Shown here: piece by piece, positions 33,507 through 45,116 of the stretch
Numbering within the stretch: position 1 is the stretch's first letter
Layout of the letters: each line of letters starts with the position of its first letter
Source of the DNA: Babylonia areolata
Taxonomy: Eukaryota > Mollusca > Gastropoda > Neogastropoda > Buccinidae
Assembly (NCBI RefSeq): GCF_041734735.1
Contig: NC_134878.1
Coordinates: 33,106,134 to 33,170,133, forward strand
Length of the DNA stretch: 64,000 nt
Direction of reading: 5' to 3'
Program-made: the position numbers and the translations under genes
Notes under the pieces: model-generated
What the model saw: only the letters and a program-made list of their open reading frames with translations
What the model was told of the DNA's origin: nothing
Databases searched by the model: none

Positions 33507-33623
33507 CTGCAGCCCCTCACTGGCGGCCAGAGGCTGACCGCTGCTGCTGAAAACGGCCGCCTTGTCCACTCTGGCACTGGACTGCAGAAGGCCGCTGACG
33601 AACTCGGACCACGACTGAGCCAT
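33507..33623 (-). CDS. Profilin-like protein, first coding exon
   Basis: 39 codons in phase 0: MAQSWSEFVSGLLQSSARVD, then KAAVFSSSGQPLAASEGLQ. The pattern M..W..FV..LL.......KAA....G...A.SEG is the profilin N-terminus, where an N-terminal helix leads into the strand with KAAI.G.DG..WA.S. The tryptophan at position 5 corresponds to the conserved W of the poly-proline site. The donor is CTGCAG|GTCAGT. The start ATG was chosen because everything upstream in frame is 5'-UTR-like and a strong acceptor (TTTCCTGTACAG) lies at 33708. Together with 27576-27133 it gives a 186-residue product. Confidence 0.7.
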
Positions 33624-33707
33624 CCTGCTGTTCTTCAGTCCCCCTTCCCGCTCCTTCCGTCCGTCGTGCGACACTCGTCAGGGTGCGAGCCACCAGTCAT
33701 GCACTGC
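33624..33707 (-). promoter_or_regulatory. Profilin 5' UTR segment with a 21-codon uORF
   Basis: Between a good acceptor (CCTGTACAG, before 33707) and the start codon lie 84 bases of leader. They contain ATG at 33700-33698 opening a 21-codon frame (MTGGSHPDECRTTDGRSGKGD) that stops at 33635, only 11 bases before the main ATG. This predicts at least one non-coding upstream exon and reinitiation-limited translation. Confidence 0.5.
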
Positions 33708-33895
33708 CTGTACAGGAAACAGTGCTTCTCAGCCATTTAACCAGACACGAAGAATGTGATCAATGTTCGACAAACGACAATATTGCTGGTGGGTTCTCAC
33801 TATAAATGCTTTTGTGCACCCCCCCCCCCCCACCCCACCCCCAATTTTTGTCAGTGACACAGAATCAGTCAGAAATGCTTACCTACATATCACAG

Positions 33896-34342
33896 ATCAG
33901 TTTCAGTAGCTCAAGGAGGCGTCACTGCGTTCGGACAAATCCATATACGCTACACCACATCTGCCAAGCAGATGCCTGACCAGCAGCGTAACCCAACGCG
34001 CTTAGTCAGGCCTTGAGAGAGCGCGTCGCTACACTACAGCGCCACTTTTTTTTTTTCTTTCCTGTGTGCAGTTTTATTTTTTACCTATCGAAGTGGATTT
34101 CTCTACAGAATTTTGCCAGGAACAACCGTTTTGTTGCCGTGGGTTCTTTTGCGTGCGTTAAGTGCATGCTGCACACGGGACCTCGGCTTATTGTCTCGGC
34201 ATTCGAATGACTAGCGTCCAGACCACCACTCAAGGTCTAGTGGAGGGGGAGAAACTATCGGTGGCTGAGCCGTGATTCGAACCAGCGCGCTCAGATTCTC
34301 TCGCTTCCTATTGCGGACGCGTTACATCTAGGCCATCACCAT
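33896..34342 (-). repeat. Chimeric SINE: family B head/body joined to repeat C
   Basis: 34018-34342 is a family B SINE in reverse (head at right, tggtctggacgctagtcat block, acaaaacggttgttcctggc-like block). It is cut off at GCGACGCGCTCTC, where repeat C begins directly (TCTCAAGGCCTGACTAAGCG, 34017 down to 33896). Both parts run in the same direction with no spacer, and they share CTCTC at the junction. Confidence 0.7.
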
Positions 34343-34754
34343 CACAGAACCACCATAAAGTCAGTTAAACTTCATACAGTTTTCTGTGTGGGTGGTGGGA
34401 AACAAAAAAATATTGTTAAAATTTCAGTCCTTTGTCTCCTTCCATTCGAAATTCTTTCCGATACAATTTATGTTTCGGCCAATTGATAAAGAAAAAAAAT
34501 GTTCAAACAAAAAAAAGAAGAAGAAAAAAAGACTTGTTAATGTGCACGCTTTTCGTTTTTAACACTTCGTTTGTAACGTGTGTGCAGTTATGCAGCCTGT
34601 TATGCATGGGGCTCATTGAATAAACTTGATTGCGTTCAGAAGCCTGGCCCAGTTAAACTGAGCTGCCTGCTGACAGTATCATATGTCACGTTTTCATGTA
34701 CCCCTGAGGGGTTTACCTGAAATAAACATGTCATTTCATTCACTTTCAATCAGA
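34343..34754. other. Intergenic, nothing recognised
   Basis: A- and T-rich spacer upstream of the truncated LINE. No exon-like frame or repeat was identified. Confidence 0.4.
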
Positions 34755-35290
34755 TTCGATCAGAAAGATCCTCGGCATAAAGTGGTAAGACAGGGTCTCC
34801 AACCTCCAGGTCCTAGAGAGGAGCGGCCTGCCCAGCATCGAAAGCCTGCTGATCCAGTGCCAGCTACGCTGGACAGGGCACGTTGTCCGCATGACAGACA
34901 GCAGGATCCCAAAGATGCTTTTGTACGGCCAGCTGAAGGAAGGCCACCGTGAACTTGGAAGACCCTGCAAGCGCTTCAAGGACACCTTGACTGAAGACAA
35001 ACCTCAAAGCCTGTGACATAGACATCGCTTCCTGGGAAACTGATGCCCTTGACCGCTGTCGCTGGAGGATGCTGTGCTCTAGTGGCATAAAGACGTTTGA
35101 AAACAAGAGAACGCTGGCCAGTAAGGAGAAGCGTGAGCGAAGGAAGCAGGGCTCAACTTCTGGAGACGTTTTCTCTTGCATCACCTGTGGGAAGTGCTGC
35201 GCATCCAGAATCGGCCTCTTCTCCCATATGAGGACACACACCGACAGATAAGCCTGCCTGCCTACTCATCTGTCGGACCGACGGGAGACT
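34755..35290 (+). mobile_element. RTE-like LINE, 5'-truncated copy of a second subfamily
   Basis: Only the last ~165 codons remain. QCQLRWTGHVVRMTDSRIPK parallels RWAGHVARMPDHRLPK of the intact copy, and the C-terminal finger CITCGKC...IGLFSHMRTH parallels its CPNCQRTF...HLRTH. A frame change near 34990 and stops just after show it is dead. The differences from the copy at 29330 are too many for a recent duplicate, so this is another lineage inserted about 1.3 kb away. Confidence 0.75.
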
Positions 35291-35999
35291 CCAGCACAAT
35301 CAGATTCGATCGTTGTGTTCAGTTTGGACAACATTAAAAAGTTGCAAGAGACAGAGAGAGATGCTCGCAGATATAAACGTGTGTTGTGAGTGCGTGCGTG
35401 TATTGCGGGGGGTGTGGGGGGAAGGGGGGTGAGGGTTATGTGGGCGCGCGCGTGCGCGCGTTTGTGTTTCCTGTGTCATTGAAAATGAAGGTAAGCCAAA
35501 TCAGTCAATAATCTTGCCGCCAAGTAATGTACCCAGCGCTGCGATGAAATACAGAATGCTAAGCCATTGCTGAAGATTTCTGAATTTTTCAAGATAATGT
35601 CTCACAGATAACATCTTAAACAGGTTTTTGTTACATAATCTCTTTTCATTAACTTTATATTATTATTACAGACGTGCATGTGCCGTTCTTTTCTCAGTAT
35701 CCGCTCTGAATAACGCGCGAGCGCGCGCGCGCACACACACACACACTCGCGCGCACGTACGCATGCATGCACATACACTGAGACATATAAGCAGAAGCGC
35801 TCTCACGAACAAACACACTCACGCGCGACTCCCAGAAACTGAACTGGCTCCGTCTATAGCTTGCACGCAACTGCATGGACGTTAACAAAAAGTAACACTG
35901 AAGGCACATATTGCTCTCCCCTTGTGACATGTTAGTGTTGCTGACTACTTCGTTTTTATAAGGGAACATAGCACATATAGACACTCAAACGACGGGTGT
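35291..35999. other. Intergenic with alternating purine-pyrimidine tracts
   Basis: Alternating GC/GT and GC/AC runs at about 35443-35466 and 35718-35760; otherwise nothing recognised. Confidence 0.5.
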
Positions 36000-36275
36000 G
36001 GTGGCCGAATGGTTAAAGCGCTGGATTCTCGGTCGAGTTTCCCGAGTTCGATCCCCAGTTTGATGCACCTGTTTCAGTGGACTGAGATAGTTTTTTTTTT
36101 ATAGTTTTTTTTTTACTGTTTCCCACGAGGTCAACATGCGTGCAGACCTGCTGGTGCCTGAAAACCCCTTACCCTCTTTGTGTTCTCGGATACACATGCA
36201 GAAGATTTGACTTCACCAGTTAAAAACCCTGTATTCCATGTCAGCGTTCGGTGGGTTCAGTTATGGAAACAAGTA
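36000..36275 (+). repeat. SINE A-type body with a different tRNA-like head
   Basis: The head reads GTGGTGGCCGAATGGTTAAAG (A-box) and GAGTTCGATCCCC (B-box) about 50 bases on. It is clearly not the GGGCGCAATAGCC head of the other family A copies. After a T-rich insert the body has the family A blocks gcagacctgctggtgcctga and ccatgtcagcgttcggtggg, so only the head differs. Confidence 0.7.
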
Positions 36276-36350
36276 AATACACAGCGGGTTCAGTTATCAG
36301 CACAGAATATTTCTACAAGGATGTATGCAGTTCCTGACTTCACATGCCCG

Positions 36351-36354
<4 letters not shown>

Positions 36355-36404
<50 letters not shown>

Positions 36405-36535
36405 TGTGTGTGTGTGTGTGGGCGCGCGCGCGCGCCGTGCGTGCGTATGTGTGTGCGTCGTGTGTGAGAATGCAAAAGAAAGAGGGACGGGGAACAGAGC
36501 GCACGCGCGCGCGCGCGCGCGTGTGTGTGCATGTG
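36355..36535. repeat. (GT)n-(GC)n microsatellites
   Basis: GT 36355-36420 passing into (GC)n, then a second (GC)n(GT)n at about 36503-36530. Z-DNA-prone alternating sequence. Confidence 0.9.
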
Positions 36536-36619
36536 TTTGGTCACTCTTTACAACAGATTCGGAGGTCGGTGTGCTCAACACACTGATCTCAACATACTAC
36601 TGAACATTTTCAGAAGCTA

Positions 36620-36910
36620 CGTTGTATGTATGTATGTGTGTATGTATGTATGTATACTGTATGATAGTTGTGTTCGACTATGACCATCAGGACAGCAGAG
36701 GAGGTAACAGCTATCCCGATTATCTGGGCTAGAATTTGATTGTAGTGGAGAGTGTCTTGTCCAAGTCCCCACTCTCTTGACCAAGAGGGTTTTAGGACAG
36801 CCGGTGTTGGGATGGTTCCCGGCAAAGGCCGGCAAACTGGCCTTAAAGGCTGAAGCACCACTCTAAGAGCCAGTACAAGTTTGCCTCCTAGTTTGAGAGT
36901 CATAGTCCTT
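36620..36910. repeat. (GTAT)n plus unclassified dispersed repeat
   Basis: A GTAT tetranucleotide run at about 36626-36654 is followed by a ~250 bp segment starting TTGTGTTCGACTATGACCATC. A related fragment (TCGTGTCCGAGACTACGACCATC, then AACAGCAGAGGA) occurs at 56034-56070. The shared core shows it is a repeated family; class unknown. Confidence 0.55.
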
Positions 36911-37320
36911 CACAAAAGACTAAGCTGTAAATGATTTCCCACTGCAATGTTCTTTGCTGTTGGCCCAGCTGTAAACTTATGTCAGTCTGTGATAGGAGCT
37001 GAGTGGTATATTTATTCTGTGCGCAACCTGGCGTAGGTTTTCAGCGACAGAACACAGAGTCAACGAAAGTCTCTATTGTTCGCCATGCACTGGGCTTAGC
37101 CTTCACGGGGCATCGTTTTTCTCTCCCTTTCCAAACAGTCACACCATACACCACATGCATGCTGTCACTGTAAACTGCCTTGTGAACACCCAGTGTGATG
37201 CAGTAAACGCCCACCCCCCTAATTCTAGGTTAAAAAAAAAAACGTGCGAAAAAAAGGCATCTGTCATGAACTAACAATGCACTGTGGATATAAATTGTGC
37301 CATGTTGCTAGCGCGCGTGC

Positions 37321-37378
<58 letters not shown>

Positions 37379-37696
37379 GGCAGGCAGGCAGACAGACAGA
37401 GACACACACTCAGAGAGAGAGAGAGAGATGGGCGGGGCAGACAGAATGATGAATCAATGAATGGAAACTGACAGAGAGAGGAGACGTAAGTACAGATACA
37501 CACCAATCACACATCTGAATGATTTCCAAGCGATACCACCAGTTTATCGAGGGACTATTCCCAACTTGGCCAGCCAGCACTGTATGGTGAAACTAAGTAA
37601 GTGAACAGACTCCCGCAAAAGGTGAAGTACTCCCAACTATGGGTGAGATTTGTGCGAGGTGGGGGTGGGCCGCGCTCACAAGGTAGTGTGCAGTAC

Positions 37697-37760
<64 letters not shown>

Positions 37761-37948
37761 AGAGAGAGAGAGATACGATCTCCACTGACACGTGAAATGC
37801 CAAAAGGCCAGAATCACAGCGAGGGGAAAGGCCGCCTTCTGTCGTAAGCCACAAAATAGGTACGATGACTTCGCATGAAGTTTCTGGTATATAAAAAGAG
37901 AATTTATGTGCATGTGTGTGTCATGTGTATGTGTTTGTGTGTTTGTGT

Positions 37949-37987
<39 letters not shown>

Positions 37988-38073
37988 TGCGAGCGTGCAC
38001 GTGTGTGTATGTAGGAGTGGTGTGGTGTGGTGTGGTGTGGTGTGGTGTGTGTGTGTGTGTGTGTCAGTGTGTC

Positions 38074-38146
<73 letters not shown>

Positions 38147-38239
38147 TCGTAGTTCTGATGAACCATATTGAGAGGGCGGGTGAGTGTGTGGTGGATGTGT
38201 GTGTACATAATTATACATTACACCAAAATAACAACTGAC
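36911..38239. repeat. Non-coding with GA, GT and GACA microsatellites
   Basis: (GA)n with (GACA)n at 37325-37390, (GT)n 37698-37757, (GA)n 37953-37983, a TGTGG pentanucleotide run at about 38014-38048, and (GA)n 38079-38141. No gene supported. Confidence 0.9.
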
Positions 38240-39490
38240 CCAACTGAAAGAATCGCTAGAAGACACCCAACGAGCTGGTCAGAACACTGTTCCAACGTCA
38301 CAGTGACAAGAATGCCTATAACAGGCAACTGTTGAACCAGCAGAAACATCATGCTATCGGTTAGACTGCTTGTTGCCAAACAATTCACAAAACGCTGCAC
38401 ATTTCACCTGGCCGACCTAAAGTACCTGGCTCAGATGGTACTACGGAGCACAGGTCACACCACTGGATGCAAGAGTACGGGTCTCGTCTGCCCGGTAGCG
38501 TGAAAGACAGCAACCATACACTGAGAATACTGAAAGAACTCGACTATTATCGATTTTATCTACCAGAACACACCAGACTGGTCACAACTGCTGTGAAATC
38601 TCTTTAGATACAAACACGTCACACGATGACCTGTGAACAGCTCCGCCATTCTTTCTGGAACCCACGCAAGTCTCATCAGATGCCCCTCCCAGTGACTGTA
38701 TAATCAAAACTACCAAATCACGTACTCCAGAAACAAAGCATTCACTTATGCAGGGGAATATTCCCATCAAAATGTTGGCACTGTCATGGGTACACCCACG
38801 GAACATGCAGCTGCAGATTTGTTCATGGGCGGGCTGGAAAAACGCATGCTGACTGCAAACCCCATTCCAATCTCTGAGAACATGAAGAGATTCGATGACT
38901 TTTTTTGTATTGTGGACGCACAGTCTTGAAGACCTGGAAACTTTTGTTCTGAATTCAACCAGTTTTACCCTTCCATCAAATTAAAGATCATTTCGTTAAC
39001 CACTGACATTCCTTTTCAAGACATCCTGATCAAAGAAAGATCGTTTCCTCCAATCTGATCTCCACAGCAAACCAACTGATGGTCATGCACAATAATATCG
39101 CCACTCACTGTCCTCTCATCATAGACATGTAATCAACAATCAGCCCGACACTGAGTCTTGTCATCTGGCTATGTCGCCTGTGCTCCAGTCCCAAGACCTT
39201 TGAATCTCGCTGCAAAGAACTACAGATGCCGCTAAACGAAAGAGGGTACAACTCATCCACAGTATCTGCTGCATTCTTGAAAGCCCGCTGAATAAATGCC
39301 CGGATCTCAGTGCCTTCAGTACCAATCCAGGAAGAACAGCAACACTGCCTTTCATAATTACACATCACCCAGGCAATCCTCCTCTCCGCAGGTGGATTAA
39401 TTAACGTCATTTCACACGCTACAGTTTTACACTGATTTTCAGTACTACCAATCTCAGCCATGCTCTTTCCTATACAGCTTACTCCAGTGC
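38240..39490 (+). mobile_element. Penelope-like retroelement remnant
   Basis: Read on the plus strand across several frames, short blocks resemble Penelope-type reverse transcriptases. They are a VLWTHSLEDLETFV block near 38908, QSDLHSKPTDGHAQ near 39050, and the C-terminal FIITHHPGNPPLRRWIN block near 39352. The order matches the RT domain and its C-terminal part. It is old and heavily broken. I saw no GIY-YIG domain or terminal repeats. Confidence 0.6.
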
Positions 39491-40217
39491 AGTGCTACAT
39501 AACTGATTCATTTGAGTCATTTTCACAGGATGATATTTTACTTAAATGTATGCTTTCACGAAATCAGCTTATCTTTAACCACTTTATCTACACTTTTTAA
39601 GTCTTGGACATGTCATTTGCTGTCAGTTTTGGTCTCCACACAAATGCATTATCTATGTTATGTTGTTGCCTATTCCAAACCAAGCGGTAGTCTTTCCATT
39701 GTAATATATGATGTTCTTACTTTCCACTTGTATTACTGACATGGTGTGCTGATGACATTTGTTGTTGGTGTCTTTTACAGACACTGTCTTCTTATCTTCT
39801 CTCTTTACTACTACTTCTCTTAATACCGTAATAAAACAATAGAAAAACCTTCGTCTTGTGACTGGCCTCTATATGCCCATGGCCTGAGCGAGGGGCTTTC
39901 TATCCTTTCTCTTTCAATCTTGTAAATTCAGTAATTCTTTTCTAACCCCTTTATAATATACCACTCGGTTCACGGACGGATGCATAATATATGTGAGATC
40001 CTTTCCGCAGTCAGTGTCATCATAACCCAGCACGTCGGAAAGGACAGCCGTCACTCAAAAAAAGACACACATCACATCTGTCATTGTCCCGGTGATCGAC
40101 AGGAGTGTTCGTTCTCATGTTCCTACTGAGAGAGAGATTGACCAAATAGAGAGTCTCGGCTCCACCCCCTGGAATCGGCACAGCAAAGCTACGATGTGGT
40201 GCGGATGCGGGCGCCCA
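39491..40217. other. Flank of the Penelope-like remnant, nothing further recognised
   Basis: AT-rich sequence that may include the 3' part of the remnant. No exon or known repeat could be supported. Confidence 0.4.
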
Positions 40218-40258
40218 CACGCGCGCGCGCGCGCGCACACACACACACACACACACAA
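40218..40258. repeat. (CG)n(CA)n microsatellite
   Basis: An alternating CG run passing into CA dinucleotides. Potential Z-DNA. Confidence 0.9.
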
Positions 40259-40425
40259 ACTTGCACATGAATACAAGCACGCACACACAAAGGTATGTGT
40301 GCGGGCACAGATAGAACTATGTCTGTGTCTACATGCAGTCTCACGTTGTCACGATCATTCCTGCACGTGCTGGCTGCAGACATGCCCGTCAACAAATACC
40401 TGTTATATACATCCACAAGTGGACT

Positions 40426-40785
40426 GTTGGCTCTGTGGCAACGTGTCCGTCCTTGCAAGCCAGAGAATCTGAGCGGACGGGATCCACTGAGTCCCATAAT
40501 CGGCAATATTTCCCCCCCCCCCCTCCACTCGACCGTTTGAGTGGTGGTCTGGACGCTAGTCATTCAGATGAGACGATCAACCGAGGTCCCGAAAAACCGG
40601 CAACAGACGGCAACAAAAGGGCTTTCCCTGGCAACATTCTGCAGAAAAAAATCATTCACTATGACAAGAGAAAAACAGCAACAAAAAACATTACAGAGTG
40701 GCGCTACATTGTACGGAACGCGCACTCCCCGGGTGAGCTGCCTGAATTTAACACACAGAAATCGGCTGTGACAAAGAATGAGAGA
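40426..40785 (+). repeat. SINE family B, strongly diverged
   Basis: Retains tggtctggacgctagtcatt, the acaaaagggctttccctggc block, and a TGGCGCTACA stretch followed by a divergent tail. The head is badly decayed, so this is an old copy. A (GA)n tract follows at 40786-40862. Confidence 0.7.
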
Positions 40786-40811
40786 GAGAGAGAGACAAAG
40801 AGAGAGAGAGA

Positions 40812-40865
<54 letters not shown>

Positions 40866-41141
40866 CACTGGGGAGAAAAAAGACAACCATGACCGAGGGA
40901 AGGAATGGGAGCAGTGAAGATGGAGGTCACCTCCCCATCCCCACGCCCCCCGCATCCCCACTAGACCCTCTCCTCTCGTCTCAAAGTCCGTCAGTTATAA
41001 AGCGTTCATTTCTTACTTCGCCGGGCTGAGATGATAACCACAGACTCTTGGTGAAGCACTCTCTTGTTATCGTTTCATCATCTCATCATCTTATCTTCAT
41101 CATCAGCATCAGCATCAGCAGCATCATTATTATTATTATTT

Positions 41142-41424
41142 TCTTCTGCGTTCGTGAGCTGGAACTCCCACGTTCACTTGTATATATCCGCGAGTGGGAT
41201 TTACGTGTATGACCGTTTTTCACCCGCCATGTAGGCAGCCATACTCAGCTTTCGGGAGTGTGCATGCTGGGTATGTTCTTGTTTCCATAACCCACCGAAC
41301 GCTGACATGGATTACAGGATATTTAACGTGCGTATTTGAGATTCTGCTTGCGTATACACACGAAGGGGGTTCAGGCACTAGCACGTCTGCACATATGTTG
41401 ACCTGGAAGATCGGAAAAATCTGA
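41142..41424 (-). repeat. SINE family A, truncated at the head
   Basis: A good match to the family A body: catgtaggcagccatactc, then ataacccaccgaacgctgac, then cgaagggggttcaggcacta. It ends abruptly at AGATCGGAAAAATCT, before the tRNA-like head, as expected for a 5'-truncated retroposon. Confidence 0.8.
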
Positions 41425-41493
41425 CTGAGGCAAGATTACACCACAAAAACAGTGGTGTAGCTTGTATAATTCATTTAGACACTATATATCTAA

Positions 41494-41535
<42 letters not shown>

Positions 41536-41955
41536 GGAGGGGGGTGCGTCACTGTGACATAATAATTATCACAGCACAGCCAGGTTAGTTAGTAAATGCT
41601 GGACCTGAGAGAGAGAGAGAGAAAAAAAAAAACCCGTTGGGAATGAGTCCCTTATCCTATAACAATCGCACACCCCCCTACCTACCCACTATCCATCACC
41701 CCTTTCTTTGAAATACAAAGGCAAAGACACCGACTGACTCCTGTCATGTAATGATTATCATCATTTTTTTTTTTTTTTTTAATGATTATCATCTTTTTTT
41801 TCTTTTTTTTTTTTTTTAAACACAGAACGTCAGTTTAACGAGAACTGCCGAGAGAACCACACTGACTCGGTGTTTATCCACTGTTCCGAACACCTGCCCT
41901 GGAGCCTCACGAGACGGTTACATTCAAACATACCACATAACTTGTATAGCTGAAC

Positions 41956-42008
<53 letters not shown>

Positions 42009-42566
42009 TAGCATGCATTCTGAGTGTCATTTCAACAGTCAGAAGCCTCGTCTTCCTCGTACTGGACACTATAACAGTACAGTTCAAGAGTATGTGTGCC
42101 GTGCTCGGATGAAATGTATGTATTGTAGCCAAGAGAGAGAGAGATCGAGATCGTGTGTGCGTGTGTGTGTCAGTGTGTCCGCGTGTTATCGCGTGTGTGT
42201 GCGTGTCGTGCGTGCCATTGGGTGCGCACGCGTGTGCCGCGTGTGTATCACCGAGTGTGTGCATGTGTGTGTGGGGTGGGGGTGGGGGTGGAGTGGGGGT
42301 GTATGCGCCGACGGTGCGAGTCGGTGTGAGCGCACGTCTGTGCACGCGTGTTGCAGTGCGTGTATCTATGTGGCTATATATCTATGCAGTGTGAATTCCT
42401 GCGTGTACTGATCTCAGTAGTAAAAAAGGAATAGAGCTCTCGAACCTGTCTGTGACTATCCCCCACCCCCCGGCTCCCTCCGTCCATTGCCCCGCCCCGC
42501 CTTCCCCCCCCCCCCCCTCCCACACACACACATCGTAACACACAGTGGCAAATAAAGCACACTCAC
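41425..42566. repeat. Microsatellite-rich spacer
   Basis: (CA)n(TA)n 41493-41535, poly-T runs 41765-41816, (TA)n 41956-42006, GT-rich degenerate repeats 42150-42340 and poly-C near 42505-42520. No gene supported. Confidence 0.85.
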
Positions 42567-42676
42567 CTTTTCAGTTTGACGTGTACGTCAGTACAGCTTA
42601 TGTCTTGGCCGAAACCGTTGTGTTCTTGCAGCAACACTGACAAGTTGTAGACGCTCGCCGCCACAGGGCTGACAAA
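42567..42676 (-). other. Possible non-coding first exon of the profilin-like gene
   Basis: Ends at a perfect donor (AAAAG|GTGAGT, 42566-42565). The sequence is CpG-richer than its surroundings. One frame is open (ASVYNLSVLLQEHNGFGQD), but joined to the acceptor at 33708 it would only run into the 21-codon uORF frame. A 5' UTR role is therefore more likely than coding. Linking it to profilin is inference from strand, order and the lack of other genes between. The right end could equally be a transcription start further upstream. Confidence 0.3.
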
Positions 42677-43624
42677 CTGGCACGTCAGTAAATTATTCTG
42701 TGGACACTTTCCTGTGTAGTGAAATGTCGCCTATTTTGTCCCATAGGTACTGTGTGCACTGCTGCTCGACTCAGTGATTAACTGACACGCAATTACAGAT
42801 CTTCACCCCTGTTCACGTTTTCCGCGTCAGTTGATTTCGTGTCAGTCAATTCGACTGATTCAGCTACACAAAGAACTGGATTACAGGCAAAAAAACAAAC
42901 AAACAAAAGAAAAAACAAAACAAACACCTGAAGTTGTCACTGAAGGCTGGAACTTTTCCTCCTATGTCACTGCTGAGCAAATATGTTGAAGTGGCTACAA
43001 GAAAAGTAACTGAACAGGTAGACTTTTCGTTACAAGTTTTCGTCAGCAGGTAATAATATCAACTTATAACAATAGGCTACACGGTCCAGGCACAAAACTT
43101 CTAGCTAAACTACAGTTGAAACTTTTAAACAGCTCTCGTCTTCTCAACTTCGTCAAAAACTTTCCTTCTCAGTTCTCGGCAACTTGAGTCAACACGCAAG
43201 CAGCAACACACACCAGCTCACACACAAAAGCTCGCACGGGGAAAAAAAACCACAAACGAAAACCGGCCTACCATTGACAGTCCCGTCTGTTCCGTGCATT
43301 TGTTGTGGGTTCGTATTCGCTGTGAACTCACACAAAACGACACGAGAAGAAGAGGAGCACAAGTTTGTCAATGGTTTTGGGTCCGGGTGTGTAACGCCCA
43401 GTCAGTAAGCTGTGCGTGTGTGAGAGAGGGGGGAGGGGGGATTTTCGTGTTGGCCCGTGGCAGTGTGTCTATATATATATGATTGTGCTGTGTCCAGCCC
43501 ACCTGTGGAATGTGTGTGAAAGGGACAGGCGCTTGAAGGGAAGCAAAAATAACTAATGTACCACCGACTTTTATGCGCAGCTTGTTGAAGTTCAAACAGG
43601 CTGTGTGGTGGATGTAAAAACGAC

Positions 43625-43965
43625 ATACACACACACGCACACACACAACATGACACACACACACACACAGTGACAACTGAATCACTGGCACACACTGAAA
43701 CACACACACACTCGTCACTGACACACACAAATACACTGACACACACGCGAGCGCACTGGCATACACACACTGACAACGGCACACACACACACTGGCACAC
43801 TCGCGAGCGCGTCCGGCAGTGCACCCAGTGACAGACACACACTGACAACGGCACAGACACACACACACACACAATGGTACACACAAAGAATGATACACAC
43901 ACACACGCCGGCACACACACTGGCACACACGCCGGCACACACACTGGCACACACACACTGACCCC
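43625..43965. repeat. Degenerate (CACTGGCACA)-type repeat
   Basis: CA-rich tandem repeat with recurring CTGGCACACAC and CTGACACACAC units. Long frames on the minus strand (CVPVCVPACV...) are repeat translations and not genes. Confidence 0.85.
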
Positions 43966-45081
43966 CCGGGCCCTGGCCAGCTCTCATTCATCGTTCTAAA
44001 CTGAAAAAAACAACAGCAATAAAACAACACAGCAAACACTTGGAGCTTGGTTTGTCCTTTAATTACTACACAACCCTCATCAGTATTGTGGTCCACAACT
44101 TCAATATACACAGCAATGTTTGGCAGGACAGGAGACTGGGCGATCAGTTGACTGAGATGGGGGCTGGAGTGAGTGGGGCATGGGGGGGAGACCCATCAGG
44201 ACAAAAGATGAAAATGGCGGAGAACTGATGAAACATGGGCCGAAAAAACAAAACCAAAACACACAACCACCACCACCGTGGGCTGTCATCACTGACGCTC
44301 ATGTCATCAGTCCCACAAAATCATCGGAGTTGAAAAAAACAACAACAAAAAAACCGGACCATTTTTGGGACACATTATTTAACTTTTGTGTATTTATTAC
44401 AACAACCAAACGCTGCACATTAATGCACACGATCACCTGATTATGTAAGCTCTATGATACACAAACAGAAAGACCACTGATGACTGCCTGAAATCCACTC
44501 AACACTTACGAATACAAACTAACAAATAACAGGCCGACTGACTGATTACATTACATCACTGAATGTTGGGGTGGGGAATGTCGGAAGTGAATGAAACAAA
44601 AACAGAAGCTGCGTGTGGCTGGTTAAAGTCTTGATCCAGAGGTGGGTATACATATCACAATGGACATTGTTTATACACATTGTATTTATATTTATATATA
44701 TATACCGATATATTTTACAACCAAAATAATTCACGATCACACTGACGCAAAGTCCACGCAGCTTTAAAACAGCTTCCGAAAACGACTCTCTCCATGTGCT
44801 TAGCTGGCTGCTTAATTAAGTCCTGTAGCTCACATTGACAGTCAGACCTGATAGAATTTTTAAAACGCGTACTTTTCCGCATGTCATTACGCAGTCGCCC
44901 TCCTCCAAAAGCGAAGCCATTCTACACCAACTGTTTGCATGCAGCTTCTAGTTGCTTGCTCAGGCTGAAGCGACGATGCTTACACCACAATCAATCACTG
45001 AACCAACAAATACAAACCGGCCAAGAATGAATGTATGCGTACAGGTAAGAAAGTCAGTAACATTAATAGGCAGGCAGGCAG

Positions 45082-45116
<35 letters not shown>

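Noticed and set aside
39736-39775. CTGATGA near the Penelope-like remnant as part of a hammerhead ribozyme
   Set aside because: No GAAA core partner or flanking stems at the right distance were found.
43368-44111. 247-codon minus-strand frame rich in CVCV and VPVCVPAC
   Set aside because: Degenerate CA-type repeat with no splice context. Cysteine spacing follows the repeat unit and not a protein family.
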